Shown here: positions 10,987-21,496 of the stretch, one piece after another | How positions within the stretch are numbered: the first letter of the stretch is position 1 | How the letters are laid out: each line of letters starts with the position of its first letter | Assembly: GCA_036925085.1 (NCBI GenBank) | Contig: JAUPFP010000065.1 | Span: 297,501 to 361,500, forward strand | Source: Brachycybe producta | Taxonomy: Eukaryota > Arthropoda > Diplopoda > Playtdesmida > Andrognathidae | DNA: 64,000 nucleotides | Direction: 5' to 3' | Program-made: the position numbers and the translations under genes | The notes under the pieces: model-generated | Told to the model about the DNA's origin: nothing | Database searches by the model: none | The model's input: the letters and a program-made list of their open reading frames with translations, nothing else

Positions 10987-11650
10987 TTGGGAGCGTCCTT
11001 GGTCATAGACACGGAGGTCGAAACCACCGTTGATTCAGTGGTTGATGCCTCAAAGCAGTGGCGGAGTCGCAACTCCTCTTCAGAGGGCTCTTTGGAGTCT
11101 GACGGGAGTAGTTTAACCTCCGTGGGCAAACCGTCGGGTACGGGATCCCACGGAGTTCTTCTCGCCAATCCAATGTTTTTGGAGGACGTTTCCGAGTCCT
11201 TGGCCGAAGAAGAAGGCCGCTTGGGTCGGTTGGATGAAGCTAGACGGGACATGGTCCAGGAAGGTGGCTTCCTGGTCGGGGACCGTCAATTCTTCATCGG
11301 GGAGATTCCCACCATGCAGGTGAAGAAGGACGGTGCAATGAAGTGCAAGAAAAAGTCCGGAGCTGCACGGATCACTGCTAGGGCCAAAGCTCTCGCAGAG
11401 AGCGAGGCTAAGCTCAAAGCTCAGGAGGAGGTGTTGAAGAAGTTCACTCCTGCTCTGGGGCTTCGTGCTGAAACTCGCCTGCCCTGACGGTTGTCCAGGG
11501 GCTGCGTGGCCGGAGAAGTCGGCTGCTGTATCGGGTCCGCCCCAGGCAGTAGCTGGCAGTCGGACAACCCAAAGAGGGACCGGCGAGCGGAGAAGAAGGC
11601 TGCCCAGCCTCCAGTACCCGCTCCTGGTAAAACGGGGAAATCTGTGAGTG
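10987..11650 (+). pseudogene. Family A ORF3, partial and frameshifted
   Basis: Unrecognised protein, homologous to the A2 ORF at 42329-43255. It begins in the LVIDTE block and passes through an acidic serine-rich stretch (SSSEGSLESDGSS). The block GGFLVGDRQFFIGEIPT follows, then a basic coiled-coil-like helix ([20 protein letters not shown]). The frame shifts at about 11487, and the remaining matching sequence ([19 protein letters not shown]) is in another frame and reads into the 3' LTR. No membrane segment is seen, so it is not an envelope. Function unknown. Confidence 0.7.
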
Positions 11651-11655
11651 GTGGT

Positions 11656-12372
11656 GGTGGCAACCTGGTCTGCTCATTTTTAAAATTTGGGTTGAGCAGA
11701 CGAATTCCCTATGGTGGTCTGGCTGACAGCTACAGTAGGCTGTTGGGACGGACGCCATTTTGGTGCCAGCAGACCTCTCACCATGAAGTCTATGGGTGAG
11801 AGGTCAGATGGGACCTCTGTCCCCTCCAGGTATAGTTGCCTGGAGGTTTCCTGTGGCCAGGTCAGCCACAGGATCTGGGCAGTTGGTTGAAGACAGCTTA
11901 GGTGACTAGACCTGTGGGTGGAGGTCGGGGAGACCTCCACTGTCCGTTGTTTGGTCTGGCTTCATTTTGTGCTTTTTGGCCGGTTGGCCTTTTGTTTTGT
12001 ATATTGCCTGGCTGGAGATATCTTCCAGCCAGTTCTGTAAATACTGCCTTTTAATGTAGTAAGTGTAATTAAACACTTTTTGTCATTTATACATGTGTCG
12101 TGTCTTTTCTTTGGAGGTTTACTGCGGGAGGGTGGGTTGCCGGTTTTGGAAAACGCCGCCATCCATTTCTGTCCTCTTTCGGCCGGTAAATCGTGTCGGC
12201 TCGCGGTGAAACTCTGGTTTCACTGCGAGCCGACACGACACTCGGCAAGGTGGCGTTTGATGTTGTCTCCACCGAGGGAAGCTCCACGCCAACACCACCC
12301 CGGGTGTTCACCGTGCGGAGGCGGCTATGGGTGCGGTCCCGTGCATTGTAACGGTCCAGGCGGGATGTTACA
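11656..12372 (+). repeat. 3' LTR of copy A1
   Basis: Matches 4111-4848 with scattered substitutions and small indels. Ends GATGTTACA and is followed by TATT. At 12191-12247 it contains a local inverted repeat around GTGTCGGCTCGC / GCGAGCCGACAC that is absent from the 5' LTR. The first base is G rather than T. Confidence 0.88.
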
Positions 12373-12376
12373 TATT

Positions 12377-13145
12377 CTAAACAGAATTTTGGCAGTGGGT
12401 GAGCCTAATCATATAGGAAACATTTAGTGTCTCCGGAACAAGCAGCTTAAGTTTTTGAAAATGCATACCTTCGGATTTATTTCAACTAAAACAAATACCA
12501 TTGATCATCACACAATGTTAGAAAGGTATGTACTACCATAAAACATCGACTCCCTAGCATTAGCTTATTATTCCAGCAAGAAGGTGCACCAGTTTGCTCC
12601 AGTAACCTAACAAAGGAATGGTTACAAAACCAAAATATCATCACTCAAATAGTCGACGTGTTCCCCCAACTTAAATCCTATAGAGAACATTTGGGACATC
12701 ATCATACAGGATGATTAAGCAGATTGCTATGATTATAATACATTAGCAGAGCTCGAAAGTGCCATTTTAGCAGTTTAGTTGCTTCAGGGTAGAATTTCTG
12801 TAAATATTTTTTAAAATATTGGTTAAAGTATGTAGAAAAGAAAGTTTTAAGTTATAAAACATCAGGACAGTCGTATAATTTATTAATTTTTATGTTACTG
12901 TTGTGTTCAGCATGTTATTTTGTGATAATAATTAATAAAAGTGAATATTTCATCAGTGCAGCTATCTATAGTTATAAAATGGGCATTTTCCAGTTTATTT
13001 TTTAACTTTTACCTTTATAAAAAAAGATTTTCTGCCTAGCAGAAAATTTATATTATAAGATGCTGTCTTTGTGTTGACAATTTCAGATGTAACTCGAGTT
13101 ATAACCAAATTCTGGGGTGTGTCTATATAAATATGAAATGCACTG
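12377..13145 (+). mobile_element. Right arm of a palindromic Tc1/mariner derivative
   Basis: Inverted homologue of 3315-4030. It carries decayed transposase text around 12575-12715 (QQ-GAP near the second acid, then a PIENIWDII-like block) and ends AAATGCACTG before TA at 13146-13147. TA at both outer ends fits Tc1/mariner target duplication. Confidence 0.75.
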
Positions 13146-13178
13146 TATAAGGCTATCAGAGTCTTACACTATCACACC

Positions 13179-13849
13179 TGTGGCAACCTGGTCTGCTCAA
13201 ATCAATTGTTTTTGATTAAGCAGATGAACTCCTATGCTGGTCTGCCTGACAGCATGCACTAGGCTGTTGGGGCTGACCACTGTCCCCTCCAGGTGGATTT
13301 ACCTTGAGGTATAAATGGTCTAGTCAGCCATTTACTCAGGGCAGTGTTGTGGACAGAGCTTCTGACTGGATCAATGATGGAGGCCAAGGAGGTCTCCAGT
13401 ATCATCTCTTTCTTTGTTTTGCCTTGTGGCCTGTTGGCCTTTGATTGTATTTATGGGGTCTTGGCTGGTCAAGGGGACCAGCCAAGACGTGTGAATATAA
13501 ACACTGCTGTGGAATCTGTAAGTGTAATAAATATATATTATTTTATTTCTGTACTCTTGTGTTGTGTCGGTCATTTGGGGAGTATTGCGGGGAGGAGGGA
13601 ATCCTCTGGGGAATGCACCATCTTGCAACCAACCTATTTCAGCCAGTACTCGTGTCGGCTCAAGGTGGAACCAGTGTTCCACCGTGATATTCTTGGTGTT
13701 GCGGCTTGTTTTGTCATGTCCATCAGGAGGAGGCTCCGTGGGAGCCGGCACATTCCAGGTTTAACCTTGAGAGGCGGCTACGGGTGCAGCCCCATCCCCA
13801 TAAGGAACCTGGACGCCGGGTATTGTGACGGTCCAGTCGGGGCGTTACA
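13179..13849 (+). repeat. 5' LTR of a family A fragment (A4)
   Basis: TGTGGCAACCTGGTCTGCTC...GGGGCGTTACA, followed after two bases by a PBS identical to that of A1 (TGGTGGAGGAGCTGGGCA). It has the same internal landmarks as the A1 LTR but is diverged. Confidence 0.85.
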
Positions 13850-15226
13850 ATTGGTGGAGGAGCTGGGCATTCCTACCCTGCCTCTCACACAGTTAAATGT
13901 TGACTGTTTTGGCGGTCAAATCACTGCAGAGGGAGTACCCTGCTGGGTGCAGACTTAGGTCCGTGGGACAGCAGCTGAAAACACTGGTAACCTTGTTTTA
14001 CCGCTTATTTATCGTGGGGTGTGGACTTAGGTCCGTTGTGCCGTGGTACCAAGTGGTACACGAGGTTTTAACGCAAGTACACTGTGGGGTGTGGACATTT
14101 GTCCGTGGAACCACGGTAGAAAGTGGTAAAGAAGAACTCTGATCGTTCTTTACCGTGGGACACGGACTTTGGTCTGTGATACTGCAGTATTACATGGTTC
14201 TGTCCATTCGGTACAGTATTTTACAGACTTTGGTCCGTGAATTTACCGTTTTCAATGGTGGAATCCCGTTTTCTGGTGGTGGAAGCACGGTGGATTTAGG
14301 TTTACACTCCGAGATTACTGATGAAAAATCGGGAAATCGGTTTGGAAGCGGGTTTAGTTCCGTCGTTGACCGTCCCCTTGGGACTGAGGTGGAGTGCTTC
14401 TGGAAACAGGGGTACGAAGCAGAATCATGGATGAAGATTCTCTGAAGGGAGGCGGCATGAATGGTGTTTCATGGGGCCGACCTCCGTTGGGTCCTCGGAC
14501 AATCTCCGTTGGAAGTTGGCAGTGAGGCTGATGGTGATCTTGTTAGGCTTGGCACTCAGCCTCGACCGAGTGTCCAACCGGACAATCAATTCCTTAGTCA
14601 GATGGTGGAAATCCCGCACAAGACTGCTCGGGAGGCACTGGCCTATTTGGCTATGCTCTCTGAGCAGCAACTCGTGGAGATTGCCTACGGGACTGATGTC
14701 CTTTGGTTGGAAGAGCACGGTTGTCCCGTTCGGTGATTGAACCATGGGTTGAACCACGGTTCTCACTGTCGCCCCCGTGCGTGAAGCCGCACAGAGGGAG
14801 GTGCCGACGTTGCAAGCCAGGCTGGCACCTCCGCTTGAAGAAACCAGGCCGTTTCCTAGCAGATTTGGCCGAGGGATTCCTCCCGCAACCGGACAGCACC
14901 CAAGGATTCGCATTGCAATACCCTTAAAAGCAGTCTGTGTCTGATACTTCGGGGAAGCTTGGATACTTCTTGCGGAGGTTCAGGCGTTTGGGTTTTTCAA
15001 CCCGGTCCACTCATTTGTCCGTTACGACGGCCAAGAGGATATGGCGCCTTTCCTCCGCATGTTTGAAGCGAAGGCTCAGGTGAAGCGCTGGACGGATGAT
15101 ACCAAGTGCAGCTACTTTGAGTACCTGCTTGATGGTCCGGCAGAAGAGTATTACGCCCAGTTGGTGGAAACTCTTCTGGACCCCACCTGGGCAGAACTGA
15201 AAGAGGCTATGAGTAGCCGATTCAGT
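13850..15226 (+). pseudogene. gag: Leader and N-terminal gag of fragment A4
   Basis: A leader with GGAC-loop-GTCC hairpins (CACGGACTTTGGTCTGTG near 14160 and others) precedes frameshifted gag. Conserved gag blocks are EIPHKTAREALAYL, VIEPWVEPRFSLSP and, from 15041, MAPFLRMFEAKAQVKRWTDD to AMSSRFS. Homology stops at about 15226, where opposite-strand pol begins. The matching gag C-terminal half resumes near 17770. Confidence 0.75.
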
Positions 15227-17762
15227 TATGTCAGATTTGACGTATTCAGGTAAAGAAAGGTCCTCAACATCACGCACACGATACCGACTCAACGCGTCAG
15301 CATCCTCGTCGAGTGTCCGTTTCTTGTACTGAACCCTAAACCGGTACTCTTGCAATTGGATCTGCCAACGCCCCAAAGAGCGTGGTGATCTGTCACGATT
15401 ACAAACTCCCGGTTAAAATGGTAAGGATGGAATTTACCTATGGCGAACATGATCGCCAAGCACTCCTGCTAGGTGACAGAATACCGTGTTTCTGCTCCTT
15501 TCATGAGCCGGCTTACGTAGGCCAGAACATGGGGGAACTTGTCTTCTGGCAACTTCTGGTAGACTACAACACCCAAGCCATACCCACTAGCGTCGGTATG
15601 AATCATTACCTCACCATGCAGATCATACATGGTGAGTACCGGCGCTTCGGTTAAAAATGCCTTTAACCGAGCAAAAGCTAGTTTGCACTGATCCGACCAC
15701 TTGAAGGATGCATCCTTCTTGGTCAGTTCATGCAAAGGTCTTGCCACCTTGGCGAAGTCCTTGATGAACCTCCGATAGTAACTGGCCAATCCGAGAAAAC
15801 TTCAGATGCCTGTCACTGTCGTTGGGACATCGAACTCCTGGACTGCTCTTACGAGATCCGGGTCTGGAGGAACTCCCTCGGCACTCACTACGTGACTGAG
15901 ATAACGCACTTTGTCAATGCCAAAGAAACATTTCTTCGGCTGGAGTTTTAGCTCTGCCCCTCGTAACAGTCCCAGGACAGTGGACAGTCTCCCAAGAAAC
16001 TGCTCGAATGTGTTCCCAAAGACGATATCGTCCAGGTACACCAGACAAGTCACCCACTTATGTCCTGCCAGCAAGAGGTCTAGCGCTCTCTGCATTGTGG
16101 CTGGAGCATTAGTCCGAAAGGCATTTTTTTTCTCAATGTCTGGCTCAGCCATCTGAACCTGCCAGTAACCACTAGCCAGGTCCAAGATTTCAAAGAACTT
16201 AGCACCGGCCTACGACTTGAGCGCATCATCGATGCGAGGCAACGGATACTGGTCCAGCTTCGTCTGGGAGTTCAGCCTCCGGTAGTCTACGCAAAAATGA
16301 AAGCCACCATCCTTGCAAACAAGCAAGATAGGGCTTGCGTAGGGACTACGCGAAGGTTGGATAACCCCTGCATCCAACATCTTAGGCACCTCTTCTTTCT
16401 TGATCGCTCGGGCCGCTGGAGCGGTTCGATGCAATCCGACACAACCGACTGGGCCGCTACAATGACCCACGGTAAATTTCGCTTTACTTACCGCCGCTTG
16501 ACCTTGGGACAGGTCGAAGCGCTGGCCAGCCCTCTTGCACCCGTCCGTGCCCACAAGTAGCGCCGGTTGGAGGTTGACTCCCACGCCATAAGTCCACGGA
16601 TGAAAGACCGCCGAACAAGACGAGGAGTCCACGGTAGATTCCCGATGAATCCTACCGTGGAACCGCGCGCGAAGCACCGGCCGACATGTAGAAACAGGCC
16701 GAAATAGGACGGTGAAGTTCCGGCATAACCCTGCCGGCAAACCCCCACCCTCCCCGCGGTAACTTCCCCAGCAATTATGAGATATAATTAAGAGATACGG
16801 ACACCAGTGTAGAGTGAAAATAAAGTAGATAATTTATTCAACAGAATAAATAAACACTCACCGAATTAGTGAAGACAATAGATGAATCTCCTGGCTAATT
16901 CAGCCAGGAGAGGTCATTGACCTCTATCCAGAAAGTAGACAAAAGATGAATGGTGCACTTCACAAGCACATGCATACAGCATGAAGGGTCTAATTCCACT
17001 GTCCAGGATATAATGGCCGCCGCCATTATATACCACCCCCAGGCTGCTCCACCTGGCGGGAGGACAGTGACCCTTGCTGGCCATTTTGTCGTCTGCCTGG
17101 CAACCAATTTGAGATGCCTAGCAGACGACAATGGGAATTTAGTTTTACTCCACAAAGGAGCAAAACTGGGTCGTCACACTCGCACGGGAGGTTACCCACC
17201 AGTATCAATTGTGTGTTCGACCAAGGTGGTTTCACCCAACTCGGTATAATCGAACACAAAATGGTCCAGGTGCTCCAGTAGGAACTCCCGAAGTTGTTTC
17301 TCCTCATCAGGCTTCAGATTGGGTCCAATCTTCAGACAATCTTTCAGGGTAGGAGCCGTTGTTATGTTGAGGACCTGGCATCCGCAAACGGACGCCCCTC
17401 TCAACTTTGACTTGGCCTCCCCTGGTCGAACCGTCGCATGAGTGGGGCCTCCCCTCTCAACTTAGATGGCTCTTCCAGTCCTACCACAAGGGCAGCCTCC
17501 ACAGCTTGAGCCACGGCCACGGCCACACCCTCCCTGTCTCCGGGGCTATGATTGCCTCTCCCACGTTCTCAAGCCAGATATTGTACTGGCCCAACCTGTT
17601 GGCTTCGGCGATTCCTGCCACAGCCAACACACCATGGCCACCCAAGGCTTTGCTGTGCGGCTCCATGAGAAACAGCTGGCCAGGGCCGGCGTGCTCTACC
17701 AACCCCACCAATACGACACATTCCCCACTCCCGATAGGAACTCTGGTCTCGTGCAGCTCCAG
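15227..17762 (-). pseudogene. Inverted pol block (linker-RT-RNase H) of family A
   Basis: Read on the - strand from 17762: protease-RT linker ([15 protein letters not shown]), [23 protein letters not shown] ([29 protein letters not shown], and YLDDI near 16030 with one codon lost) and RNase H ending LPEYVKSDIT at about 15225. Protease and integrase are absent and many stops occur. The RT is interrupted by a solo LTR at 16438-17181. Confidence 0.8.
16438..17181 (-). mobile_element. Solo LTR, type B, inside the inverted pol block
   Basis: On the - strand it begins TGTGACGACCCAGTTTTGCTCC, like the LTR at 50572-51372. It includes the palindromic TATA region (TATAATGGCGGCGGCCATTATA near 17010-17035) and sits between RT residues that are contiguous in copy A1. 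The inner end is diverged, and I could not assign a clean target duplication. Confidence 0.8.
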
Positions 17763-17769
17763 TGAAACA

Positions 17770-18460
17770 AGGTTTCGGCGAATTCGAATCGATGAAACAG
17801 GGGGCTACCGAGTCTGTGCAGGCATTCTACTGGCGGTTCTTGGAACTGTCCGACCGAGTGTCTCCGGGCGAAGACGAGAGCTGTCGGCTCATTCGCTTCA
17901 AACGGAAACTCCTGACGGCCATCACTGATCAGTTGATCGGTTGTAAGGCCAGAAAGGCATGGCTGGTGGAAGCCGATTTGCTTCTGACAGGTAAATTACC
18001 TGCTCGTACTAGAGGGGTTCTCCAGGACAGGGCTAGCGCCCAGTCCTCCAGAACCACGGCTAGCTCTGGGAGCTCTGCCAAGGCTTCATCTTCGAGCCAA
18101 ACGGGTGCGAAGGCTGCTGCGCCATCCAAGTCGGACAAAGCAGGGGCCAAGACCGAAGGCAAGAAGAAGGCCAGTGGCAACGCCTCAAAGTACGGACCGT
18201 GCAGGAGACTCATGCCGGCGACTAGGTCCTTGCTACGGGTCTAACCAGATGGGTCACCTGAAAAAGGACTGCCCGAATGGTTCGGCAAGCCCGAGTGATG
18301 CCTGGCGAAAGCCAGAAGCTCCAGCCAACGTCTGGCTTAGCGCTGGTTTGGCTGGAGGGTCGTAAGTACCTGGCCACCATTCATGAGGGCCAGTTCTACT
18401 ACCGACTTGTGGAGGACAAAGAGAAAACTTTGTTAAACCGCCGCCGGTCACCACCGAACA
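17770..18460 (+). pseudogene. gag: C-terminal gag block of family A
   Basis: Begins at FGEFESMKQGATESVQAFYW, which in A1 directly follows the residues where the 15226 block stops. It includes [18 protein letters not shown], the Ser/Lys-rich linker, and a damaged zinc knuckle (GSNQMGHLKKDC, first Cys region altered). It ends near RRRSPPN at 18460, where opposite-strand gag starts. Confidence 0.75.
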
Positions 18461-19860
18461 CCAGCCTGATTTCCCGAACTGAATCGGCTAACTATAGCCT
18501 CTTTCAGTTCAGCCCAGGTGATGCCCGGAAGTTTCCACCGAGGCGTAGTACTCTTTGGCTGGACCGTCCAGCAGGAACGTAAAGTAACTGCACCTGGACT
18601 CATCTGTCCAGTGCTGAGCCCGAGCCTTATCTTCGAACATACGGAGGAAAGGCGCAATATCCTCTCTGCCATTGTAACGGACAAAAGACTGGACTGGGTT
18701 GAAAAACCCAAGTACCTGAACCTCAGTAGGACCTGCTGGGGCGGGAGTCCAAGCAGCGGCACCAACCCTGCGAGGTTGCCTGCTCCGGTTCCCCGAAGTA
18801 TTAGACATGGAATCAGCTTTCAAGGGTATCACAATGCGAACCCTTCGTTGCTGTCCGGATGCGGGAGGAATCCCTCGGCCAAATCTGCTAGGAAACAGCC
18901 TGGTTTCTTCAAGCGGAGGTGCCAGCGTGGCTTGCAACGTCGGCACCTCCCTCTGTGCGGCTTCAAGCACGGGCGACAGTGAGAACCGTGGTTCAACCCA
19001 TGGTTCAATCACCGACTGGGACAAACACCTTTCCAACCGAAGGACATCAATCCTGTAAGCAATCTCCACAAGTTGCTGCTCAAAGAGCGTAGCCAAAAAG
19101 GCCCGTCCCTCCCAAGTAGTGTCGTGTGAAATTTCCACTATCTCCCTAAAGAGTTGACCACCACGTCTGACTGGACGGGCAGCAGTGGAAACATGGACAC
19201 TCGGCCATGGCTGAGCTCCAAGCCCAACAAGATCACCGTTGGTGTCACAGTCTTCCAACGGAGATTCTCCGGGGAGATTGTCACCGACGCATCTCCGCAC
19301 CGTGACAAATTCCACCAGCAGAGGTTGGCCCCGTGGAACACCGTCCACGACGCTTCCCTCCTCCAGAGAATCTTCATCCATGCTACCACTCCATACCCGT
19401 TTCCAGTGGTACTCCGCCTTCCGCCCCAAAGGGACGGTCGACGATGCAGTTTTGCAACTGCAATACTGCTTCCACACCGGTTTTCCAACTCTCCATTGGT
19501 AATGCCGGGGCTTGCGCCTAATTCCACCGTGCTTCCACAGTCAATTATGGCCAAAACCACCAGAAAACGGGATTCCACCGTCGAAAACCATAAATTCACG
19601 GACCAAAGTCCGTAAAACACCGTAACGAATGGATGGAACCATGAAATACCGCAGTCTCACGAACAAAAGTCCATGTCCCACGGTAAAGAACGGTCAGAGT
19701 TCTTGCTGGTTTCTACCGTGGTCCCACGGTCAAATGTCCATGCCCCACAGTGTACTTCACGGTACAACAACTTTTTACCACTTTTTACTGTGGTACCATG
19801 AACCAAAGTCCGAACCCCATGGTGTACTTGTGGTAAAAACCTCTGTAACCATGTTATATT
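18461..19860 (-). pseudogene. gag: Inverted leader and N-terminal gag of family A
   Basis: The main - strand frame of 322 residues (19477-18509) contains FVTVRRCVGDNLPGE, EISHDTTWEGRAFLATL, VIEPWVEPRFSLSP, GFFNPVQSFVRYNGREDIA and FTFLLDGPAKEYY. It breaks off around SRFSSGNQAG at 18461. Upstream on the - strand (19490-19860) is leader sequence with the ACGGAC-CAAA-GTCCGT hairpin at 19598-19613. Its LTR is missing; a retrovirus-like LTR abuts it at 19861. Confidence 0.75.
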
Positions 19861-20562
19861 CAGCAGAATGATGGATAATCCTTGTGTTAAGTTGCTGGTT
19901 GATGAGGTAGACAAATGAAGTGGGGTAATCCAAAGGAAGCTCAGAGGCTTTCTGTCTCTTCTGCTCAAATTCGAGTTCTTTTTATTCAGTTTTGGAGGGG
20001 CTGGACTCTACCTCATGAACCCATGTTATTGGTTAGTTTCATAATAATTTTCCTAATAATAATATAAAAACTTATGCCTAGAAAAAAATAGTGGATATAT
20101 ACAAAAAACAGTTAAAAAAAATAACCCTAAGCTATAGCTAGCAGTTTTTCTAATCTCTCGTACATATATTACAAAGTTAGCTTAAACTATAAAAAACTGT
20201 CTGGCTAGAGAAGAAAAAATTGTCATTTACCCCCTGTTGATTATATAAGATGTTTTTTTCTACTTCTTATACACCTATAAGAAGTAGAAAAAAAAACATA
20301 AAAAATCATTTTCCACCTTAAGTGTATATATAAAAAATTACAGCCCTAAACCATTGCAATAACTGAATAAGATAGTAAAACTAGTTTTTTGTTTGAAAAT
20401 TGAGAAAGAAGAAAGAACTGAAAAAAGTAAATACATGTAAAAATTACACACAAAAAATAGTGAGGGGTAGTTTTTTAAGTGGGTCATTTTATGTCTCACA
20501 AAAAGAAAAATATAAAGTGTCATTCATAAAAAATGTTATGTAAGCCTATTGCTTCCATAACA
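19861..20562 (-). repeat. 3' LTR of ERV-B, truncated
   Basis: Matches 30165-30844 almost base for base. It starts TGTTATGG on the - strand, right after the polypurine tract. It lacks roughly the last 400 bases present in the 5' LTR (29752-30164) and abuts family A leader sequence at 19860. A hairpin-forming extra segment lies at about 20253-20294. Confidence 0.88.
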
Positions 20563-20574
20563 TCCCTTTCCCCA
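20563..20574 (-). other. Polypurine tract of ERV-B
   Basis: On the - strand TTGGGGAAAGGGA ends exactly at the LTR start TGTTATGG. This is the expected primer for plus-strand DNA synthesis. Confidence 0.85.
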
Positions 20575-20594
20575 AGATTATTAAAAACAAATGC

Positions 20595-21368
20595 TTAAAC
20601 ATTTGCAGGTCCGTCCTGTATTTTTCGTTTCTTTTCCCTCTTCTGCCACCTCCTATGGTTCCGCTGGACATTTCTTTTTTGATTCCGTTTTATGGAATTG
20701 TTTGGTATTGTGGATTCTGTGGCACACACTCGCGGTACACTATCTTTTTGCATAAGTAGTTCTGCTTCCAGGTCGATTACAGGAATAATGCATTGTAGTG
20801 GTACACAATTTTGTTTGTCCTGATGTGGTTTTATTACGGGGCCAGGATAGTTCCTTTTCGGTGAACCAGTCTTGTCTCTGAGAGGGCTTAATGCTCGTAT
20901 CTCTGTTGGAAGTTCTTTAAAAAGTTTTTTCCAAGATGACGCATCCAGTTGATGTTTTCTGTTATGTGAAAGTGCCTTTGGTATGGGTGATGCTGATATT
21001 GCCTGTGTCTTTATATAATGGCCTGGATTGCCTCTCCTTTGGCTACTTGGTTGACTGTGGATGGGGCTCACTGGTCGAACTGTTGAAGGTAGTTGCCGTA
21101 GTAGAGCTGGCCATGATGAGGTGTCAATTGGTTTGGAGGTACACATGAGTGGTTGCAAAAGAGGAAGACGGGTAGTTGAAGGTGTTGGGAGAAGAGTTTT
21201 TCTCTTAGGAACAACCGGGACCCGAAAGTTTTGGCTTTTCACTAGGTTGTTTTTGGTTTGGAGGGTTTTCTCCCTTAGCGAACGTTTTTCTTTTATGTGT
21301 CCTTTCACTTCGTCAATCCACTGAGACACTCTCTTCATGTGTCTTCTGAAGTCTGGTGGCGGTTCCAT
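20595..21368 (-). CDS. ERV-B 3' accessory ORF: basic protein with internal duplication
   Basis: Unrecognised 257-residue protein from the ATG at 21368, ending 20 bases before the polypurine tract and starting 129 bases after the envelope stop. It has no signal peptide or membrane segment. Residues about 82-121 and 142-181 are an imperfect duplication exactly 60 residues apart, sharing D-x-SSW, two leucines, LP, then SP and N-x-PG (first unit NPG), then IK. Residues about 227-249 are strongly basic (RNHRRWQKREKKRK), suggesting nucleic-acid binding or nuclear targeting. The frame is intact in an otherwise damaged element. It occupies the place of retroviral accessory genes; its role is unknown, and it probably needs a spliced or subgenomic RNA. 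Confidence 0.75.
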   Translation of the reverse strand: MEPPPDFRRHMKRVSQWIDEVKGHIKEKRSLREKTLQTKNNLVKSQNFRVPVVPKRKTLLPTPSTTRLPLLQPLMCTSKPIDTSSWPALLRQLPSTVRPVSPIHSQPSSQRRGNPGHYIKTQAISASPIPKALSHNRKHQLDASSWKKLFKELPTEIRALSPLRDKTGSPKRNYPGPVIKPHQDKQNCVPLQCIIPVIDLEAELLMQKDSVPRVCATESTIPNNSIKRNQKRNVQRNHRRWQKREKKRKIQDGPANV

Positions 21369-21496
21369 TGCAAGTAAAATGTTCAAATTCCTTGATCTTT
21401 TTTCACTTGATGAATGGCACCGTATCACGATGAATGTTAACACTTAATATATGCTGTAAGAAGTTATAGATTATTTAATTGGACATGGTAGACATG

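Larger units (their letters stand above)
4111..12372 (+). mobile_element. Ty3/gypsy LTR retrotransposon, family A, copy A1
   Basis: Complete from 5' LTR to 3' LTR, with a 4-bp target duplication TATT at 4107-4110 and 12373-12376. The order is LTR, PBS, hairpin-rich leader, gag with a CCHC knuckle, protease, RT, RNase H, integrase and an extra ORF3. RT-RNase H before integrase marks it as Ty3/gypsy. Several frameshifts and an integrase-core deletion show the copy is inactive. It inserted into the middle of a palindromic Tc1 derivative. Confidence 0.92.

Noticed and set aside
10987-11650. ORF3 of family A as an envelope gene
   Set aside because: No signal peptide, no membrane anchor, few cysteines; it is hydrophilic and charged.
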